In this document: in pieces, positions 58,118 to 64,000 of the stretch
How the letters are laid out: each line of letters starts with the position of its first letter
How positions within the stretch are numbered: the stretch's first letter is position 1
DNA from: Symsagittifera roscoffensis
Taxonomy: Eukaryota; Xenacoelomorpha; Acoela; Convolutidae
Direction of reading: 5' to 3'
Assembly (NCBI RefSeq): GCF_963678635.1
Contig: NC_087065.1
Span: forward strand, 9,314,267-9,378,266
DNA length: 64,000 nt
Notes under the pieces: model-generated
The model's database searches: none
What the model saw: only the letters and a program-made list of their open reading frames with translations
Told to the model about the DNA's origin: nothing
Translations under genes and position numbers: made by a program

Positions 58118-59120
58118 GACGCGTGTGTATTTTGGGTATAACTTATTTAAAATTTTGAAAATTGAAATTCTATCAGCAAAAATTAACTTGAAGACCACCA
58201 GAGCTAAACTTTTTTTCAACTGTTTCTAGAAAGATTTAACAACTTTTTTGCAGAAAAACAGTTGCATGTAAATTGTAATCAGTGGCAATAAAACCTCATA
58301 TCGTGGTCTTTTCAGGCGATTTTGAAAACTCAAATTTTAAAAAAACCTTGATCGAAGTGTTTGCTGTTTTGAAAAATTTAGAAAAATTGGGCATTTCTTA
58401 AATACTTCGATTTTCTTAAGGTCATTTTTGAAAACAAGGGTCAGAAGTATGAAGCGAAAAAAATAAATAGAAAAGTCAGCATATTCAAAACTTGCACAAA
58501 TTTCAGCTTTTTTCAAAAATTCATGGAATATTTCTACCTCAAAACAGCAGCCTTTATCTTTCAACCTATTAACAGCAATGAGAACGATTTTATAATTGCA
58601 TAGTTTTTTCTTTAGACGCGAGTGTATTTCTGTTTAGACGCGAGTGTATTTTGGGTATAACTTAATTAAAATTTTGAAAGTTGGAATTCTATCATCAAAA
58701 AATAACTTGAAGATCACCAGAGCTAAACTTTTTTTCAACTGTTTCTAGAAAGATTCAACAACTTTTTTGCAGAAAAACAGTTGCATGTAAATTGTAATCA
58801 GTGGCAATAAAACCTCATATCTTGGTCTTTTCAGGCGATTTTGATAACTCAAATTAAAAAAAACGTTGATCGAAGTGTTTGCTGTTTTGAAAAATTTAGA
58901 AAAATTGGGCATTTCTTAACTACTTCGATTTTCTTAAGGTCATTTTTGAAAACATGGGTCAGAATTATGAAGCGAAAAAAAATAAGTAGAAAAGTCAGCG
59001 TATTCAAAACTTGCAGAAATTTCAGCTTTTTTCAAAAATTCATGGAATATTTCTACCTCAAAACAGCAGCCTTTATCTTTCAACCTATTAACAGCAATGA
59101 GAACGGTTTTATAATTGCAT
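58118..59120 (+). repeat. 519-bp direct duplication inside copy C
   Basis: Sequence from GACGCGTGTGTATTTTGGG (58118) recurs from 58637, through the CTCAAAACAGCAGCC block, with small differences. Copies A and B have one version each (about 47020 and 51720). Confidence 0.85.
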
Positions 59121-59160
59121 AGTTTTTCCTTTCACTTCAATAAAAACTCAACCAAAAGTT

Positions 59161-61427
59161 CAATAAAAACTCAATATTTAATGAAAAAAAAATAGAAAAA
59201 AAATAATTCTAATTTGTTTTTGATTTGTTGTTATCATAGTCATTTAAAACAAATAGTCCAAATTTCCTATTTTATTATCATTGTCAAATTTCATTGTATA
59301 TGATTGTTGACTATGATTGTACTAAGTAATAGATGTACGTCAGATCCTTTCATCACACCACGCAGAAAAAACTACACTAATTTGGAAATTTTGTTTTGTA
59401 TTTTTTAACGACTATGGTCGGAAGATTCTGTGCTACTTGCACAGTAACCAGCTATCTTTGTTTGCCTCAGATATCTTTAGAATCTTTACATTTTCGTTCC
59501 TACTTTTGAAGATATATATACTTTTGAATATATACTTTTGAAGAGGAATATATATGCTCGGGGTGGTGTTTTATTCAGAACCAAAGAGTTTCTCTCTGGG
59601 GATACCCATCCCTGGCAAACATTTTTGGTTTTCATAATTAACCTTGTAAAAATACTCATTACACTATAAAAATGATGTTCGTGTGAAGTGGGGGGTTAGA
59701 GACTGGGTGGTGGGGGGGAGAGTGTCGAATTTTCCGAACCACAAATTGTTCGTTCCAAATTTAATTGAGGCAACCAAGCTGATTGGTTTTATTAATTCAA
59801 TATACGACTCAAGTTTCATCATTTAAAATTTGGTTTTTATCAGCCGTGACTTCATAGTTAGTCAATATCTCATGATACGAGCAGCGTTGCCTTTTTCCAT
59901 GGAAATTACGAGAAGCTCAAGATTTTTAAAATATAAAACATTAAAGTCATATTGTCGAATTGAGTTCAACTCAATTTCAGTCTTCTTGATCAGAAATTGG
60001 TCAGAAAAATTTTCAAACTGATTTTCTCGACACTGATGATTTTGAAAAGTGTAAAAATTCAATGGAATCACGACTAAATCTGCTCTAATTTGATATATCA
60101 TCGGAAATCATTTGCTGCTGAAAGTTTAAATTATCTGGATCAGTTTTGATACAAATACATACGTTCAAAAATCTCAACCGTGTTCTGTTCAATGCTTTTG
60201 TTTTTGTTTTCAGGTGATCTGTAAGTGATCATTTATGGCCATGTAAGGATGGAACGCTGTTATTCTGATTACCCTTCAAAACTCCCCCTCTCTCTTTAAT
60301 CGCTCATTAATTCCCATCTCCCGCTACTCCGCCCACCAGCGGGTGTTTCTGATTGGAGAATTTAACAAACTAAAAAACAACAAAAACATCCGATTAGAAC
60401 CTATTGTTTTACTAATCGCCGCCACTATGAAGTCAATTGGTCATTAATATAGAAATGAAACGACCATTCACTGTAGCCACTGTGGATAATTGTTGTTGAC
60501 TGAACCTACGTTTTTTTCTAAAGGGTTATTTTTAAAATTTAATAAAAAAACGGTAGTTAAATATGCAAGTTGCCTGAGTTCGATCGATTCGAGAGCTAAA
60601 AATAGGATACTTCCTTAAACGAAGGCAAGTCAATGAAAATCGGGCACTTTCTGAACGCTAAAAAATTACCAATAATCAATGATAATGTAACCTCGACATG
60701 ACTACAGGTCAAGCCACCTAAAACAGATGACAACTGATCATGAGTCGAGATTTTTCACCTTGAAGAAAGATTTGAGCGGTTTGAGCGGTTTTTTTAGACG
60801 ATTGCGCTCAAATCTTGCTTCATAATGAGCGATTTGAGCAATTTTTAAGCGGTTTATCAAAAAAAACTCAAAAACCGCGCAAGATTTGAACGGTTTTTGA
60901 GTTGATTGTCTAAAAAATTATGGGGTAGCGTTCATCAAAAAATTTATTAATTAAGGGTAACATTTTTGAGAAATGCGATTAAAGGATGAAAATCACTGCA
61001 AGTAAATAAATATACAATTGCTCATCAAGTATTCCAGAAATTTACGATTTTTGTGCTCGCTCATGATTTTAAAGTTGGCTTCATAACCAACTGCCTGCCA
61101 TCTAAAGCATGGCCGTTTGCTTGCTACGGCATCGACAAAAAAAAAACAGAAAACACGATTAATAGTATTTCTTTACATTATTTTTGTCCCGACAATTTCA
61201 TGAAATGACAGGAAGGAACTATAGCGTAGCGTGTATTTTTCATCCCAAATTTGTCTACTTTAAATCAAATTTGTCTACTTTAAATCAATCGTATCGTGTT
61301 AAAATGTTTAGAACCGAGATTTGTGATCCAAAAAAAAACAAAATTGTTGTTTGTGTCGAAAAAAACTGGTCAGCAATTTTTGGGTTTTGAGACCAATTGC
61401 CACACCAACTTCTTTTTAAAATGATTG
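59161..61427. other. Non-coding spacer before the retroelement
   Basis: No gene recognised. Contains another 'tgctcggggtgg' module at about 59550, a GC-richer, C-rich stretch at 60270-60340, a hairpin-capable segment at about 60785-60916 (TTTTTTAGACGATTG ... mirrored by CAATCAACTC-type sequence, around TCAAATCTTGC), and a 20-bp direct duplication near 61250-61288 (AAATTTGTCTACTTTAAATC twice). Confidence 0.5.
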
Positions 61428-61714
61428 GCCGGCATAGTTGTTAAGTTATAGAATCCCGTCTTGAAACGATACGTACCGGTGGAGCGACCTCCCACCAAAG
61501 AAAAATTGCAATGCTTGCTAGTATTTTCATTTAAGGGAAGTTGCTCATATTCATACGTGAGATCAATTGTTGTAATAAAAACATCCCCCTGTTTACGTTC
61601 GCTGATTGTTTGCCCTACAATGTCCATTATTTCTTCAATATTGGGCATTTGGTATTTATTTTTGTGTACTTGCTTGTTCAGTTCACTTGATTCCATAGTA
61701 AGTTCGATCGAACC
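61428..61714 (-). pseudogene. Inverted 287-bp fragment of the retrotransposon RT
   Basis: On the minus strand this reads as the N-terminal half of the RT domain. It corresponds base for base, as far as I can check, to the reverse complement of 63431-63717. Homology stops abruptly at 61428, right at an ATGCCGGC, and the other end runs into the N gap. It is a truncated copy, not a gene. An assembly artefact is possible. Confidence 0.85.
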
Positions 61715-61914
61715 NNNNNNNNNNNNNNNNNNNNNNNNNNNNNNNNNNNNNNNNNNNNNNNNNNNNNNNNNNNNNNNNNNNNNNNNNNNNNNNNNNNNNN
61801 NNNNNNNNNNNNNNNNNNNNNNNNNNNNNNNNNNNNNNNNNNNNNNNNNNNNNNNNNNNNNNNNNNNNNNNNNNNNNNNNNNNNNNNNNNNNNNNNNNNN
61901 NNNNNNNNNNNNNN
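61715..61914. other. Assembly gap of 200 N
   Basis: Run of N of exactly 200 bases, a common placeholder length, so the true distance and possibly the orientation of the flanks are unknown. Confidence 0.99.
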
Positions 61915-61983
61915 TTGGGGGAACGCGGACAGGACGAACTACATAACCGGAAACCCCGTTTGGACCTGGCGACTACCCGATAA

Positions 61984-62451
61984 CCTCGAGTTTTGGATGA
62001 ATTTGAGAGTGTCTTCAAGAAGGAAAGAAACGAAACATTCGAGACGTACCAGCTATTATCTCGAAAACAACGTGACGGGGAAACTTTGGAAGAGTTTCAC
62101 TCCGTATTGGGTGGACCAGCCGCTAGATGTGCGTTAGGAGCGCTGGAACGACGCGTGTTGCGTGATGTATTTATAGTTAATATGTCTAATAAGGAGGCTC
62201 AAACGGAACTATATCGTTCAACTAAGACACCGGATGAGGTCTACCGAATTGCTTTGTCATACGAGCGGGGTGACAAATACGCCAATTCGTATAAGGTATC
62301 TGGTGGGGGACTTACAGCAGCGCCAGCGGGGTCACTACAAATAAAAGCGGAGCCGATAAGTGCAATCAGAGGAGGTTATCGTCGACCGTTTCAACGAGGT
62401 GGACGTGGATTCGGCAGAGGAGGCACGAGGAGCGGATCGCAAGTGTTATAA
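61984..62451 (+). CDS. Retrotransposon gag, partial
   Basis: Open from after the TAA at 61981 to TAA 62449-62451; no ATG near the start, so the true N-terminus is upstream or in another frame. The middle part (LSRKQRDGETLEEFHSVL) resembles the capsid region of gypsy-type gag. The end is Arg/Gly-rich, as in RNA-binding tails. It lies +1 relative to the zinc-knuckle frame, which overlaps it by about 90 bp. Confidence 0.7.
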   Translation, partial: PRVLDEFESVFKKERNETFETYQLLSRKQRDGETLEEFHSVLGGPAARCALGALERRVLRDVFIVNMSNKEAQTELYRSTKTPDEVYRIALSYERGDKYANSYKVSGGGLTAAPAGSLQIKAEPISAIRGGYRRPFQRGGRGFGRGGTRSGSQVL

Positions 62452-62767
62452 TTGTGATCAGAGTGGTTTTACCCCGGATCATATTCAAAAGTGTCCAGCA
62501 AGAAACGCAACCTGCAATTTTTGCCGGAAAACCGGGCATTACGAGCGAACGTGTAGAGGACGTCGATCGGCGAATAGGGGTCGTCTGGGCATGATAAATG
62601 AGGACGGCACCGATGGTGGGCTTGTGCAAGATTATCCGGAGGAGAGTGCATCCAACTACGGAAGTTCCGTTGGATGGGTAACTGATTCAAAGGAACCGGC
62701 ACACGAATGGGACTCGGATAGTTCAACGGAGTACGTTTTTATGTCAATTCGGCGGAGGGAAGAGTAA
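62360..62767 (+). CDS. Retrotransposon nucleocapsid-type zinc knuckles
   Basis: Contains a first, atypical Cys-x2-Cys cluster at 62444 and a classical CX2CX4HX4C knuckle at 62513-62554 (CNFCRKTGHYERTC), followed by an acidic tail. It ends at TAA 62765-62767. Protease follows in the same frame with no gap. The overlap with gag in a different frame suggests programmed frameshifting or a single-base mutation; I cannot tell which. Confidence 0.8.
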   Translation: MQSEEVIVDRFNEVDVDSAEEARGADRKCYNCDQSGFTPDHIQKCPARNATCNFCRKTGHYERTCRGRRSANRGRLGMINEDGTDGGLVQDYPEESASNYGSSVGWVTDSKEPAHEWDSDSSTEYVFMSIRRREE

Positions 62768-64000
62768 GAACTGAGAGTCGCGGGGGCAAAGCTGGCCTTA
62801 AAGATCAATGATAAGGCAACTCAAGCGTGGATTGATAGCGGTTCGCCAATATCTATCTTTACTATTGGGGAATTGAAACGTACTCTGGGAGCATGTAATG
62901 TACATTTGAAACCACTGGATCCGAAAGATGACCAGTTTCGCGACTATGGCAATAATCCATTGAAATTTCTGGGGAAAATGCAAGTTACTCATCATTCCAA
63001 CGGGTGGACCAGCTCGGCGGATATCAATGTCATCGGAGGATGTAGACCGTCTATTATTGGCAGGGATTTGATGCCAGCACTGGGACTGATGTTAGTACAA
63101 GCGCTGCCGGCGAAGAGGGTGCTTAGCATACATTCACATGGAGGAACTGTGGAAACGGACGATGACTTGGATGATTGGCAGAAACATTTCAGTAAGCAAT
63201 TTCATCATCTTTTTCGCAGGGTAGGGCGTATCCGTAATTATAAACTGCAGGCAGAATTCTTCAAGAATCTAATTCCAATCCAACAAAAGGGTAGGCGAGT
63301 GCCCATAACATTACAAGAAAAAGCTGATAAGGATATTGAAAAACTTTTGGAACAAGGTCACTTTCAGAAATTGGAAGAACGTTTGGATAAATATTTTATT
63401 TCACCTATTGTCATCACAGTGAAAAAGGATGGTTCGATCGAACTTACTATGGAATCAAGTGAACTGAACAAGCAAGTACACAAAAATAAATACCAAATGC
63501 CCAATATTGAAGAAATAATGGACATTGTAGGGCAAACAATCAGCGAACGTAAACAGGGGGATGTTTTTATTACAACAATTGATCTCACGTATGAATATGA
63601 GCAACTTCCCTTAAATGAAAATACTAGCAAGCATTGCAATTTTTCTTTGGTGGGAGGTCGCTCCACCGGTACGTATCGTTTCAAGACGGGATTCTATAAC
63701 TTAACAACTATGCCGGCGGAATTTCAACGAGTCATGGATGCTATCCTGTCTGAATTTCCGTGTGCGCATGCTTTTATAGATGATATCTTGGTAATTTCAA
63801 AAGGTACCAACATTGAACATATTGCCCTTGTAGAGCAGATTTTAACGAAATTGGATAAGGAAAGTATGGCTTTGAAACTGGAAAAATGTCAATTTGCGAA
63901 GAATACCTGCGAATGGTTAGGCCATCGGATTACAAAATCAGGGATTATACCAATGGTAAGGAAAACAGATCCGATTGATAAATTAGCCGCCCCGAGAACG
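62768..64000 (+). CDS. Retrotransposon pol: aspartic protease and reverse transcriptase, partial
   Basis: Open without a stop from 62768 to the window edge, in the same frame as the zinc knuckles. The protease active site is AWIDSGSPISIF (DSG at 62834-62842), with a later IIGRDLM motif typical of retropepsins. RT: substrate-fingers motif around LNKQVHKNKYQMPN, TTIDLTYEYEQLPL, FKTGFYNLTTMPAEFQRVMD, and the catalytic FIDD box at 63773-63784 followed by WLGH. The FYNLTTMPAEFQ variant differs from the usual MPFGL-NAP of Ty3/gypsy elements. RNase H and integrase are not in the window. Confidence 0.9.

Larger units (their letters stand above)
53620..59160 (+). repeat. Copy C of the duplicated unit, with a tandem insert and a local duplication
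   Basis: Follows copy A from its 42247 equivalent. It differs by the 333-bp tandem insert at 55151-55854, absence of the MITE and foldback at their A/B sites, a 65-bp foldback fragment at about 57267-57331 at a different position, and a 519-bp tandem duplication (58118 and 58637 starts). It is more diverged from A and B than they are from each other. The reading frame conserved in A and B is broken here. Confidence 0.8.
61915..64000 (+). mobile_element. Ty3/gypsy-like LTR retrotransposon, internal part (gag-pol)
   Basis: Order gag, zinc knuckles, aspartic protease, reverse transcriptase on one strand. This order and the RT motifs fit Ty3/gypsy (Metaviridae) elements. The 5' LTR side is lost in the N gap; RNase H, integrase and the 3' LTR would lie beyond 64000. 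GC content is higher than the surrounding DNA. Frames are largely open, so the copy is fairly young, though gag is in a different frame from the knuckles and a stop separates the knuckles from protease. Confidence 0.88.

Noticed and set aside
61461-61946. Plus-strand frame running across the N gap
   Set aside because: It is the antisense of the RT fragment and is extended artificially through N bases.

Overview
The window is animal nuclear DNA. It is AT-rich, with GT-AG introns of about 0.3 to 15.6 kb, a complete class IA phosphoinositide 3-kinase gene, the 3' end of another metazoan-type gene, and a piece of an LTR retrotransposon. It suggests an invertebrate, but I cannot name the phylum from sequence alone.

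Layout. (1) 1-2593: the last two visible coding exons of a gene that resembles the C-terminus of TRPC4AP/TRUSS, on the + strand. (2) 3589-35903: a 14-exon, + strand gene for a class I PI3K p110 catalytic subunit. The exons join with consistent splice phases into 3735 nt (1244 residues plus stop). Domain order is adaptor-binding, Ras-binding, C2, helical, kinase. (3) Intron 4 of that gene is dominated by a 13.8-kb satellite of about 181 tandem 76-bp units. Each unit is a copy of the last 46 bp of exon 4 plus its 5' splice donor and the first 30 bp of the intron. (4) Other introns carry at least ten same-strand copies of one 350-500 bp interspersed repeat and several smaller repeat families. (5) About 36.7-60.2 kb: no gene recognised. 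This is a mosaic of AT-rich duplicated blocks. Three related copies (A, B, C) of a unit up to about 5.7 kb allow filled-site/empty-site comparison, which exposes a 462-bp element with inverted termini and 9-bp target duplications, a foldback element, and a GC-richer 333-bp tandem insert. (6) 61.4-64 kb: a 200-bp assembly gap flanked on the left by an inverted 287-bp piece of reverse transcriptase and on the right by gag, zinc-knuckle, protease and RT reading frames of a Ty3/gypsy-like retrotransposon that runs off the window.

How it works together. The p110 product would pair with a p85-type adaptor, bind Ras and phosphorylate PtdIns(4,5)P2 at membranes. Its kinase motifs are intact. The most unusual feature is the exon-plus-donor satellite, which places about 180 extra copies of a real splice donor in the pre-mRNA of a signalling gene. 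All assignments come from reading the sequence; no database search was run.
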